NCBI GenBank assembly: GCA_041690035.1
Contig: JBDNFC010000047.1
Location: 1 to 59,028 of the forward strand
Direction: 5' to 3'
From: CALSPH01 sp041690035
Lineage (GTDB): Bacteria; Bacteroidota; Bacteroidia; NS11-12g; UBA955
DNA length: 59,028 nucleotides
A model generated the notes under the pieces. The model was not told the origin of the DNA, made no database searches, and saw only the letters and a program-made list of their open reading frames with translations. Each line of letters starts with the position of its first letter. Position 1 is the first letter of the stretch. Of the stretch, positions 51,785 through 59,028 are shown one piece after another. The position numbers and the translations under genes are program-made.

Positions 51785-54601
51785 ATGCCCAAAGATAAAA
51801 GTATTCAATCAGTATTAATTATAGGCAGTGGTCCTATTATTATAGGACAGGCTTGCGAATTTGATTATAGCGGCACTCAAGCAGCACGCTCTCTGATGGA
51901 AGAAGGAGTTTCTGTTACATTAATAAACAGCAATCCTGCTACTATAATGACAGACCCTATCAATGCTAATCACATTTATTTATTGCCTTTAACGATAGAA
52001 AGTTTAGAAAAAATATTACAAGAGCAATCTATTGATGCAGTATTGCCTACTATGGGTGGGCAAACTGCATTAAATTTAGCAATAGAAGCAGAAGAAGTGG
52101 GCTTATGGCAAAAATATAATGTCCGTATGATAGGTGTGGATGTAAATGCCATAGAAACCACAGAAAACAGGGAAAAATTTAGGCAGCTAATGATTGATAT
52201 TGGCATAGGAGTGGCAGATTCTAATGTCGCCAACTCCTATTTAGAAGGTAAAGAGATTGCACAACGTATCGGTTTTCCGCTAGTTATTCGTCCATCGTAT
52301 ACCTTAGGGGGGTATGGAGGAGGATTTGTACATAGTAAAGATGAATTTGATGAGGCTATAAAAAGGGGATTAGAGGCATCTCCTACTCATGAAGTACTCG
52401 TAGAAAAAGCGATATTTGGTTGGAAAGAATATGAATTAGAGGTATTGCGAGATCATAAGCAAAACATGACAGTAATATGTACGATAGAAAATCTAGACCC
52501 TATGGGCATTCACACGGGCGATTCTATCACCATTGCACCCGCTATGACATTGAGTGATTCTTGTTATCAAGAAATGCGAAATATGGCGTTTAAGATGATG
52601 CGTTCAATAGGTAATTTTGCAGGTGGTTGCAATGTGCAATTTGCTGTAGAACCTATAACAGAGCGTATAATTGCTGTTGAAATAAACCCTAGGGTTTCGC
52701 GCTCCTCAGCCTTGGCCTCTAAAGCTACAGGATATCCAATTGCAAAAATTGCTGCTAAACTGGCTTTGGGATATTCTTTAGATGAATTAAAAAACCCTGT
52801 AACAAAAAATACTTCTGCCTTTTTTGAACCAACCCTAGATTATGTTATCATAAAAATCCCCCGATGGAATTTTGATAAATTTAAAGGAGCAGATAGAAAA
52901 TTAGGCCTTCAAATGAAATCTGTTGGTGAAGTAATGGCAATAGGAAGAAGTTTTCAAGAAGCTTTACAAAAAGCATGTCAGAGCCTTGAAATTAACAGGC
53001 ACGGATTGAGTGCAGACGGTAAGGAAGAGCGAAATTTAGATGTAATTCTTCAAGGAATAGAGCATGCAAGTTGGGATAGAATATTTTTATTAAAAGATGC
53101 CATTTCAAAAGGTGTGCCCATTACCTCTATTCAAAAAATCACCAAAATAGACCGTTGGTTTTTAGAACAAATATATGATTTAGTAAAAACAGAGAATGAA
53201 ATTAAAAGGCATAGTTTAGCAAACTTACCAAACCCATTATTACGCATTGCAAAAGAAAAAGGATTCTCTGATTTTCAAATTGCCTACCTAATGGGCAATA
53301 CAAGTGCAGATGAGGTATTTGAACGAAGGCAAAAAGAGGGTATAAAGCGTGTGTTTAAAATGGTGGATACTTGTGCGGCAGAATTTGCTTCAGACACCAA
53401 TTATTTTTATAGCACATTTGATGGCGAAAATGAAAGTATTGTAAGTAATAAAGAAAAAATTATAGTTTTGGGCTCTGGCCCAAATAGAATTGGTCAAGGT
53501 ATTGAGTTTGACTACAGCTGTGTGCACGCCCTTTTAGCCTCAAAAGAAGCAGGTTTTGAAGCCATTATGATAAATTGTAATCCTGAAACTGTATCAACAG
53601 ATTTTGACATGGCAGATAAACTTTATTTTGAACCAATTTATGAGGAACATCTGCTAGAAATTATTGAACACGAAAAACCAAAGGGAGTAATTGTTCAGTT
53701 GGGTGGTCAGACCGCTCTAAAACTTTCGGAAGTTTTTTTCAAAAAAGGTATTCCCATTATTGGCACAAGTTTTCAAAATATGGATATGGCCGAAGATAGG
53801 GGATTGTTTTCTGATATGCTTAAAGCTATTGATATCCCATATCCAAAATATGGTGTAGCCACGCGGGCAGATGAAGCTATAAAGATAGCCGCAGAAGTAG
53901 GTTATCCTGTATTAGTTCGTCCTAGTTATGTGCTAGGTGGTCAAGGAATGCAAATAGTAATTAATGATGAAGATTTAGAAAAAGCTGTAATCAAACTTTT
54001 AGGCGATTTACCTGGAAATCGGGTATTGATAGATCACTTTTTAGACCGTGCAGAAGAATCTGAAAGTGATAGCATTTGTGATGGTGAAGAGGTGCACATT
54101 ATTGGCATGATGGAACACATAGAACCTGCAGGCATTCACAGTGGCGATAGCTCGGCAGTGCTGCCCCCCTTTAGCCTATCTGAAGAAGTAAAAAAACAAA
54201 TGGAGGACTATACAAAAAAAATAGCAAAAGCCCTAAATATAAAGGGTTTCTTAAATATTCAATTTGCTATAAAAAATGGAAAAGTTTATGTAATAGAGGC
54301 CAATCCTAGGGCAAGCCGCACAGTGCCATTTATATGCAAGGCATATCAAGTACCTTATGTAAATATTGCAACAAAGGTAATGCTGGGTGTAAATAAACTT
54401 TCCGACTTTGTAATCAGTCCAAAATCTAGCGGTTATGCGATTAAACTACCCGTTTTTTCATTTAATAAATTCCCGAATGTTGATAAACAACTTGGTCCTG
54501 AAATGAAATCTACAGGTGAATCTATTTTATTTATAAAAGATACTAAAGATAGTTATTTTAGAGAATTATTTTCGAAAAAATCTATGTATTTAAGCAAATA
54601 A
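51785..54601 (+). CDS. carB: Carbamoyl-phosphate synthase large subunit, lacking the MGS-like regulatory domain
   Basis: CarB makes carbamoyl phosphate for pyrimidine and arginine synthesis. The 938 residues hold both ATP-grasp halves: IGSGPIIIGQACEFDYSGTQ at the start and LGSGPNRIGQGIEFDYSC at about 556, with oligomerisation domain between (about 400-550). The protein ends soon after the second half (EMKSTGESILFIKDT), so the C-terminal MGS-like allosteric domain of the E. coli enzyme (about 135 residues, binding UMP, IMP and ornithine) is absent. There is no sign of frameshift: the stop is followed at once by a separate small gene. carA is not in the window. Confidence 0.95.
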   Translation: MPKDKSIQSVLIIGSGPIIIGQACEFDYSGTQAARSLMEEGVSVTLINSNPATIMTDPINANHIYLLPLTIESLEKILQEQSIDAVLPTMGGQTALNLAIEAEEVGLWQKYNVRMIGVDVNAIETTENREKFRQLMIDIGIGVADSNVANSYLEGKEIAQRIGFPLVIRPSYTLGGYGGGFVHSKDEFDEAIKRGLEASPTHEVLVEKAIFGWKEYELEVLRDHKQNMTVICTIENLDPMGIHTGDSITIAPAMTLSDSCYQEMRNMAFKMMRSIGNFAGGCNVQFAVEPITERIIAVEINPRVSRSSALASKATGYPIAKIAAKLALGYSLDELKNPVTKNTSAFFEPTLDYVIIKIPRWNFDKFKGADRKLGLQMKSVGEVMAIGRSFQEALQKACQSLEINRHGLSADGKEERNLDVILQGIEHASWDRIFLLKDAISKGVPITSIQKITKIDRWFLEQIYDLVKTENEIKRHSLANLPNPLLRIAKEKGFSDFQIAYLMGNTSADEVFERRQKEGIKRVFKMVDTCAAEFASDTNYFYSTFDGENESIVSNKEKIIVLGSGPNRIGQGIEFDYSCVHALLASKEAGFEAIMINCNPETVSTDFDMADKLYFEPIYEEHLLEIIEHEKPKGVIVQLGGQTALKLSEVFFKKGIPIIGTSFQNMDMAEDRGLFSDMLKAIDIPYPKYGVATRADEAIKIAAEVGYPVLVRPSYVLGGQGMQIVINDEDLEKAVIKLLGDLPGNRVLIDHFLDRAEESESDSICDGEEVHIIGMMEHIEPAGIHSGDSSAVLPPFSLSEEVKKQMEDYTKKIAKALNIKGFLNIQFAIKNGKVYVIEANPRASRTVPFICKAYQVPYVNIATKVMLGVNKLSDFVISPKSSGYAIKLPVFSFNKFPNVDKQLGPEMKSTGESILFIKDTKDSYFRELFSKKSMYLSK

Positions 54602-54605
54602 TATT

Positions 54606-54749
54606 ATGTTAAAAATTCTTGCTTTAGGCCTTCTAATTTATGTAATATGGAAAATTGCGGAAGGTTTTTTTACTCCAAATAAGGCACCAAAACCACCCAA
54701 AGATAAAAATAAAGATGATGATGGATTTACTCCTTTTGAGGAGGTATAA
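54606..54749 (+). CDS. Small single-pass membrane protein (47 residues)
   Basis: ATG at 54606, four bases past carB, to TAA at 54747-54749. Residues 1-22 form a transmembrane helix (MLKILALGLLIYVIWKIAEG), followed by a Lys/Pro-rich linker and an acidic end (KDDDGFTPFEEV). The pattern of a short N-terminal helix and charged tail resembles DUF4834-type small proteins of Bacteroidota, not certain. The stop is two bases before the end of the convergent gene. Confidence 0.6.
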   Translation: MLKILALGLLIYVIWKIAEGFFTPNKAPKPPKDKNKDDDGFTPFEEV

Positions 54750-54751
54750 TT

Positions 54752-57202
54752 TTAATTTTTTTTTGAAAAACCCAAGTTCTTTAATAGTATATCTCCACTC
54801 ATCATCTCTTTGCTTACAATCCGGCAATTTAAGGTTACCACAGATCCTTCGCCACTTTTTAAACCTTTGCATTGCGAGGCGGTACCAAAATATATTTTAC
54901 CCAAAAAATCAACTGCAATAATGGCAAATTCTTTATTAAAATCAACCTTTATCTGCTTGTTATCAAAATAATTTACCGCTGAAGGTTCTTTATAAACTAC
55001 CATAATTTTTGAAATATCTAATGGCACTCCTTGAAAATCATTTATCACTAAGTTGATACTGGCTAAAACTGTGTTAGAATCAATGTTGGCCAAAGAAAAA
55101 TATCCCAAGTGATGCAATGATAAAAGCTGTTTTTGCTTTGTATCTGCCTTATCTTTATTTGCTTTTAAATTATAGGTGTTAATATGCACACGCTGTGCTT
55201 GCCCTCTTTTTAGTAACTGTTCCTCATATTTTTTATATTTCTTGCCAAAAATCAATATGTTCTTTTTATTTTTCTCTGCATCTTCAGATGTTAAAAGAGT
55301 AAAAGTTAATTGCACATACCCTTCATCATCTTTTAGTTCTATATAGCCACCTTTTTCTCCCAAGGTATAAAATATACGGATGTCGTTAAATTTTTTTGAT
55401 CGTATTAAATTTTTAGTAAAGCTACGTTTATCTTCTATTCCGTTATACAAAAAATAGTATTTAGAAAAAGCCACTATTTCCGGAAACAGCCTATTGTCTA
55501 AGCTGTTATAAATTGTAAAATACACTTGATCTTTTCTTGCCGTATCCGAAAAACTAATTTTTCTCACACCTACTAAAGCCTTGCCAGGTTTCAAATAAAT
55601 CTCACCATGTTGCAATTTCATTCCTTTCTCTATAGGCTGATAAATCCACTGCCCTTCTTTTAGACGATAAGATTTTTTTAATTGAGTTGGGATTTTTACT
55701 TTAGTTTCGTTTTTATCTAATATGTAGTAATAGCTGGGGTCAAAATACCTAAAACCTATATCAGCAGGATCTACTATTTGCTGTATTGCAAAGGTGTCGT
55801 TTAAAGGCGTTAATTTATACCTTACCACATTTATTTTATCGTTATCATCATAAGTATACCAAACAGGCGAAGTATTGTCTAATTTAAAAAGCCTTTTGCT
55901 ATTTATGCCCAACATAATGTCTATGGCATAACCTGATGCTATTTTTAAAGGAATATTTTTTTCTGACGCATATAAATAAAAAACTTGGGGGTAATTTAAA
56001 GTAAAGTTTTCATTAAAAGAGTCAAAAAAAGAAGGTATGCCTGAAAGTGCAAAATCTGTAATAGTGCTTATGTACCTAAAGGCTATATCTATTTTACCGG
56101 CAACCATCTCATTTTCTGCGTTTATAAATGCCTTTTTAGGTATTAATACTTTTATGCCTGCTTTTGTTATCAATACATTGTCTTTACTTGCGTCTATAGT
56201 AAAATATTCGTTTACAATTGGCCATAAGCTACTTGGTTTGGCAATAGCACTATGCTGATCAAAAAACAATGCTGGTTTGTTATCTCTGTTAAAAGTATCA
56301 AACAATGAAAATGCCCTTGAAGTGTTTGTGTTTTTATCATTAATTACCTTTGCCACATTTTCTGCTTCACTCAACTGGGTATAATAGGGTAATAACTGTG
56401 CATTAAAATATAAACTACTTATATAGTTTTTGTCATAGTCTTCTAAACCTATTCTATCACTATAATACGACAATGATAGCATTTCTGTTTTTTGGTTCTT
56501 TACATCCCAAAAATTGATAAAATAACGCTCTATCGCCAAATCGTGAAAAGTATGATTTTCTATAAAAGAGAGGTTATCTATAAACCCTATGTGCCGAAGT
56601 TGGCTAATTTGATTAAGATTTTCTGGTAAATCTTTTGCATAATCTACCCCAAATCTTAGGCAACTTAAGTTTTTTTTATCCTTAAGCAATGCCGCAGCTT
56701 GAGTAAGCTCTTTTTTACCTAAAATTCCTAAAACATTGATGGTATTTGCATATTTAAAGTTTAACCATAGTTTATTCGGTAAATAATCTCTAGAAAAAAC
56801 TATTGATACTTCATTAATAAAATTACATTCATTAATGGCATTGATAACAAAAGTATCTCCATCACTTGCAGTAACTATAATATGCTCTACTGATGGAAAT
56901 TTGCAAAACGCATCTAATTCTACAGCATTATTTCCTCTTAATATCAATTGTGAAACCTCGTCTAAATTTGGATAAAGTGAAGAAAAATAAGCAAGGTTTA
57001 CATTTTCTTCAAAAACCAAAGTTTTGGGCTGCCCAAATTGTTTCAGATATTTGCCAAATTGTTTGGCGTCTTTTTCACCTGCAATAACTATTTTGTCATC
57101 AATTTTTTTAGCTTTTCTTGGTGATGGCAATGGCTGTTGTGCAAATAGAAAAACACTACTTAATAAATAGAAGAAAAATAAATGGGTGTATTTTAATTTC
57201 AA
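54752..57202 (-). CDS. Large exported hypothetical protein
   Basis: I take TTG 57202 as start: it gives MKLKYTHLFFFYLLSSVFLFAQ, a normal signal peptide, and the promoter box at 57214-57221 lies within the in-frame ATG 57226 extension. The mature part (about 795 residues) has an N-terminal leucine-rich-repeat-like region (about 60-220; SQLILRGNNAVELDAFCKFPSVEHI), a central domain with ITKAGIKVLIPKKAF and VAGKIDIAFRY, like the ZU5-type modules of Bacteroidota surface proteins, and a C-terminal beta-rich part with a terminal CRIVS-like segment. No T9SS tail. Function unknown. Confidence 0.7.
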   Translation of the reverse strand: MKLKYTHLFFFYLLSSVFLFAQQPLPSPRKAKKIDDKIVIAGEKDAKQFGKYLKQFGQPKTLVFEENVNLAYFSSLYPNLDEVSQLILRGNNAVELDAFCKFPSVEHIIVTASDGDTFVINAINECNFINEVSIVFSRDYLPNKLWLNFKYANTINVLGILGKKELTQAAALLKDKKNLSCLRFGVDYAKDLPENLNQISQLRHIGFIDNLSFIENHTFHDLAIERYFINFWDVKNQKTEMLSLSYYSDRIGLEDYDKNYISSLYFNAQLLPYYTQLSEAENVAKVINDKNTNTSRAFSLFDTFNRDNKPALFFDQHSAIAKPSSLWPIVNEYFTIDASKDNVLITKAGIKVLIPKKAFINAENEMVAGKIDIAFRYISTITDFALSGIPSFFDSFNENFTLNYPQVFYLYASEKNIPLKIASGYAIDIMLGINSKRLFKLDNTSPVWYTYDDNDKINVVRYKLTPLNDTFAIQQIVDPADIGFRYFDPSYYYILDKNETKVKIPTQLKKSYRLKEGQWIYQPIEKGMKLQHGEIYLKPGKALVGVRKISFSDTARKDQVYFTIYNSLDNRLFPEIVAFSKYYFLYNGIEDKRSFTKNLIRSKKFNDIRIFYTLGEKGGYIELKDDEGYVQLTFTLLTSEDAEKNKKNILIFGKKYKKYEEQLLKRGQAQRVHINTYNLKANKDKADTKQKQLLSLHHLGYFSLANIDSNTVLASINLVINDFQGVPLDISKIMVVYKEPSAVNYFDNKQIKVDFNKEFAIIAVDFLGKIYFGTASQCKGLKSGEGSVVTLNCRIVSKEMMSGDILLKNLGFSKKN

Positions 57203-57213
57203 AGCAATAAATT

Positions 57214-57221
57214 CAAAGGTA
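57214..57221 (-). promoter_or_regulatory. TAnnTTTG promoter of the large exported protein
   Basis: Minus-strand TACCTTTG ends 11 bases before the TTG at 57202. It decides the start, since it lies downstream of the ATG at 57226. Confidence 0.55.
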
Positions 57222-57279
57222 CGCAATGAGGATAGGAAAACATTTTATCTTATCAACGAAAAATAATTGCGTTTTATTT

Positions 57280-58041
57280 TTAAGACATAAAATTATTTAC
57301 TGCTGCTACAAAATCAACATTGTTTTCTGCATGCACCCAATGTCCTGCATTTGCAATAGTTGCAAACTTTACATTACTAAAATATTGCTGAATAGAAATT
57401 TTATCGTCTTTTTTGATATAGCTGCTTCTATCCCCTGCAATAAATAAGCTTGGCACATCTATTTGATGCAATTGCAATGCTTCCACTATTTCTTGGTAAC
57501 TCTTTTCTATTGCAACAATATTAATTTTTAGCTTGTATGCACCAGTACCATCACTAACAATGTTTTTCATTAAAAAAAGACGAACAGCATCATTGGTTTC
57601 ATAGTGTTTAAATGCCTCATCTAATTCTTTGCGGCTATTTATAGCTGAGAAGCTTATCTCTTTATAGGCGCTAAAATATGGATTGTGGGCAGCAGAATAT
57701 GCTTTTGGGGCAATATCTACCACAATTAGTTTTTCTAAGCTTTTTGGGAAATTTAGTGCAAACTGCATAGCCACCTTTCCACCCATAGAATGACCCATCA
57801 ACACACATTTTGACAAATCTTGTTGGGTCATAAATTCTTTTATGTCTTGCGCCATTTCATTAAAACTCATTGTATCTGTATGAGGCGAATACCCATGATT
57901 GCGCATATCTAATGTATATACTTGATGCGATTTCCCTAAAATTTGCGCAACAGTGTGCCAATTGTCGAGCGAGCCGAATATACCATGTATAATTAGAATG
58001 CAGGAGCCATTATCTCCATATTTTTTGTGATTTAAAATCAT
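57280..58041 (-). CDS. Alpha/beta-fold hydrolase (YbfF-like esterase)
   Basis: The 253-residue protein is a soluble serine hydrolase: oxyanion motif HGIFGSLDNWH (19-29), D-x-R-x-H-G in LDMRNHGYSPH, nucleophile S85 in MGHSMGGKVA, and C-terminal His at about 234 in AGHWVHAE. The combination HGIFGSxDNW plus DxRNHGxS is that of YbfF-type esterases, acyl-CoA or ester hydrolases of broad specificity. No lid domain beyond the usual helices. Alone on its transcript. Confidence 0.88.
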   Translation of the reverse strand: MILNHKKYGDNGSCILIIHGIFGSLDNWHTVAQILGKSHQVYTLDMRNHGYSPHTDTMSFNEMAQDIKEFMTQQDLSKCVLMGHSMGGKVAMQFALNFPKSLEKLIVVDIAPKAYSAAHNPYFSAYKEISFSAINSRKELDEAFKHYETNDAVRLFLMKNIVSDGTGAYKLKINIVAIEKSYQEIVEALQLHQIDVPSLFIAGDRSSYIKKDDKISIQQYFSNVKFATIANAGHWVHAENNVDFVAAVNNFMS

Positions 58042-58090
58042 TTTACGATGCCAAGTTTAAATAATAAAAAAGGGCGTTTAAAATAATTTT

Positions 58091-58486
58091 TTAATAATTT
58101 TTTCCTCCATCTTGATTGGGTACTTTTACTTTTTCAACACGATATACAAAGTATTTAGTATCACCTTGCCAAGGCAAGGCTTTTAATTTTTCTTTGTAAT
58201 AAAATTGTAATTCTTCTCCTTCATTCAGGTTTAAACTTTCTATTAGTTCAGTGTGATTATCTTTTACAGAAAATTGCCAAGTATTGGCAGCGAATTTACC
58301 CCCTACTGTATTGATATATCCAAGATTTACCTCGCCCTCGTGCGTTTTAAAAATCAGCCCTTTTTTTGAAAACTTCATCAAAAAGCCTTTTCTCACCCCA
58401 TCGCTAAAAGTGTAACTGCTAATTAAAATATAGATTCCCGATCCTATAATTATAAATAGACTTAAAAAAAGTATAAATTTTTTCAT
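58091..58486 (-). CDS. Conserved small membrane-anchored protein
   Basis: 131 residues: one N-terminal transmembrane helix (about 3-25), then YTFSDGVRKGFLMKFSKKGLIFKTHEGEVN-type beta domain with GEEL and a basic C-terminus. I recognise a widespread Bacteroidota family often mislabelled as 6-phosphogluconate dehydrogenase in databases; nothing here supports that activity. Likely envelope protein with a small beta-barrel domain outside the inner membrane; function unknown. Confidence 0.7.
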   Translation of the reverse strand: MKKFILFLSLFIIIGSGIYILISSYTFSDGVRKGFLMKFSKKGLIFKTHEGEVNLGYINTVGGKFAANTWQFSVKDNHTELIESLNLNEGEELQFYYKEKLKALPWQGDTKYFVYRVEKVKVPNQDGGKNY

Positions 58487-58492
58487 ATTTGC

Positions 58493-59028
58493 TTATTTTC
58501 TTGTTGGTTTTGTTGATGGTTTTTTGCGCTCCTTTATAGTTCTATCTTCCTTTTTTGCAGAGTCAGATGATTTATTAAATTCACTCTTTTTCACTGCCGT
58601 AATGCGTGATACTGTTTTTCTTTTTTTTGTAAAATCACCTTTTTCGTTGCTTTCTTCGTTTAATTTAGTAAAAGCACCCCTATCATACTTGCGGTCAGTC
58701 GGTTTTGTGTTGCTATCATTATTGCCGTAGGCAGGTTTTGTGTTCCAATCTTTTCTATCATTGTTTGAATATTTCTTTTTGTTATCGTCAAACCTAGAAT
58801 CGCCTGTGTTTCTGTCTTTATTGCCGTAAGCAGGTTTTGTGTTCCAATCTTTTCTATCATTGTTTGAATATTTCTTTTTGTTATCGTCAAACCTAGAATC
58901 GCCTGTGTTTCTGTCTTTATTGCCGTAAGCAGGTTTTGTGTTCCAATCTTTTCTATCATCGTTTGGATACTTCTTTTTGTTATCGTCAAACCTAGAATCG
59001 CCTGTGTTTCTGTCTTTATTGCCGTAAG
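58493..59028 (-). CDS. C-terminal tail of a basic protein with 33-residue repeats (partial)
   Basis: A minus-strand frame open from the window edge to TAA at 58493-58495 codes at least 177 residues. From the edge it is tandem units of 33 residues, hydrophilic and charged (GNKDRNTGDSRFDDNKKKY, SNNDRKDWNTKPAY), then a Lys/Ser/Thr-rich end (KRKTVSRITAVKKSEF, then KERKKPSTKPTRK). Such tails occur on Bacteroidota RNA-binding enzymes, e.g. pseudouridine synthases or DEAD helicases, but the enzyme part is outside the window, so the product is unknown. The other frames are also open through the repeats because the unit is 99 bases; I choose this one for its charged composition and natural end. Confidence 0.6.
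   Translation of the reverse strand, partial: YGNKDRNTGDSRFDDNKKKYPNDDRKDWNTKPAYGNKDRNTGDSRFDDNKKKYSNNDRKDWNTKPAYGNKDRNTGDSRFDDNKKKYSNNDRKDWNTKPAYGNNDSNTKPTDRKYDRGAFTKLNEESNEKGDFTKKRKTVSRITAVKKSEFNKSSDSAKKEDRTIKERKKPSTKPTRK
58722..59028 (-). repeat. 99-bp tandem repeat in coding sequence
   Basis: The sequence TTGCCGTAAG (first copy TTGCCGTAGG) recurs at 58722, 58821, 58920 and 59019, always 99 bases apart. Three full units and the start of a fourth are in the window. Unit two and three differ at few positions, so the array is young or kept uniform by recombination. Confidence 0.93.

Noticed and set aside
51785..54752. Frameshift as explanation for the short CarB
   Set aside because: The next 150 bases encode a separate small membrane protein and then a convergent gene; no MGS-like residues are found in other frames.
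54655..54921. Plus-strand frame of 88 codons across the end of the large exported protein gene
   Set aside because: Shadow of the opposite-strand gene and of the 47-residue membrane protein frame; no features of its own.
58660..58989. Minus-strand frame of 109 codons through the 99-bp repeats
   Set aside because: It is open only because the repeat unit is a multiple of three; the composition is not protein-like for an end piece, and the frame ending at 58493 has charged repeat residues and runs off the window edge naturally.
1..59028. CRISPR arrays, insertion sequences or prophage genes
   Set aside because: No regularly spaced direct repeats except the coding 99-bp array; no transposase, integrase or phage structural gene was recognised.

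Overview
The window looks like chromosomal DNA of a Bacteroidota bacterium, most likely of the Chitinophagales/Sphingobacteriia side. The evidence is direct: low GC content; many copies of the Bacteroidota promoter element TAnnTTTG upstream of genes; almost no Shine-Dalgarno sequences; SPII lipoprotein signals; a TonB-dependent receptor followed by a DUF4249 lipoprotein; a type IX secretion (T9SS) C-terminal sorting domain at the left edge; menaquinone synthesis (MenB); and many family-specific DUFs (DUF4230, DUF4271, DUF2452, DUF2853, DUF4139, DUF5522). Genes are tightly packed, often with ATGA or 8-nt overlaps. I see no insertion sequence, phage gene or CRISPR array, so this is mostly core chromosome.

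Layout. 1-107: 3' end of a T9SS-exported protein. 437-7252 (minus): one operon-like run of threonine dehydrogenase, MsrA, Aat, a PAS/GAF histidine kinase, LpxH, a membrane-anchored propeller-like protein and RF1. 7418-10719 (plus): Ppx/GppA phosphatase, glutamate dehydrogenase, phosphatidylserine decarboxylase, a small cysteine-rich exported protein. 10812-17799 (plus): DUF4230, MenB, UvrB, TonB-dependent receptor, DUF4249. 17900-19675: tRNA-Gln, Prs, L25. 19899-23426: Omp85-family protein, DUF4271, HemD. 23463-31493 (mostly minus): THUMP-like methyltransferase, Dxs, GNAT, malic enzyme, a chimeric gene remnant, a lipoprotein and a deoxyhypusine-synthase-like enzyme. 31632-36540 (plus): DUF4139 protein, a large lipoprotein and a probable outer-membrane barrel. 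36850-44000: membrane glycosyltransferase-like proteins, glutathione peroxidase, UDP-xylose synthase-like SDR, biotin carboxylase. 44050-49609: CcmB, then a minus-strand operon coding a lipoprotein, a DUF5522 mini-protein, a FecCD/BtuCDF-type importer and an Omp85-family protein. 50565-54749: GcvT, CarB and a 47-residue membrane protein. 54752-59028 (minus): a large exported protein, an alpha/beta hydrolase, a small conserved protein and a 99-bp tandem-repeat coding tail running off the window.

The most unusual items are: (1) an 80-bp, 75/80-identical duplication of the active-site end of the deoxyhypusine-synthase-like gene, joined to a T9SS-like C-terminus; (2) an Omp85-family gene translationally coupled to a metal-chelate ABC importer, in an operon of six interlocked genes; (3) a small exported protein with duplicated CC-K-N-K cysteine modules; (4) several promoters whose TAnnTTTG box ends only 5-11 nt before the start codon, implying near-leaderless mRNAs and correcting several starts; (5) a diverged 64-bp repeat in two convergent intergenic regions. 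None is by itself proof of a new system; the Omp85/importer operon and the DHS-like duplication deserve attention first.
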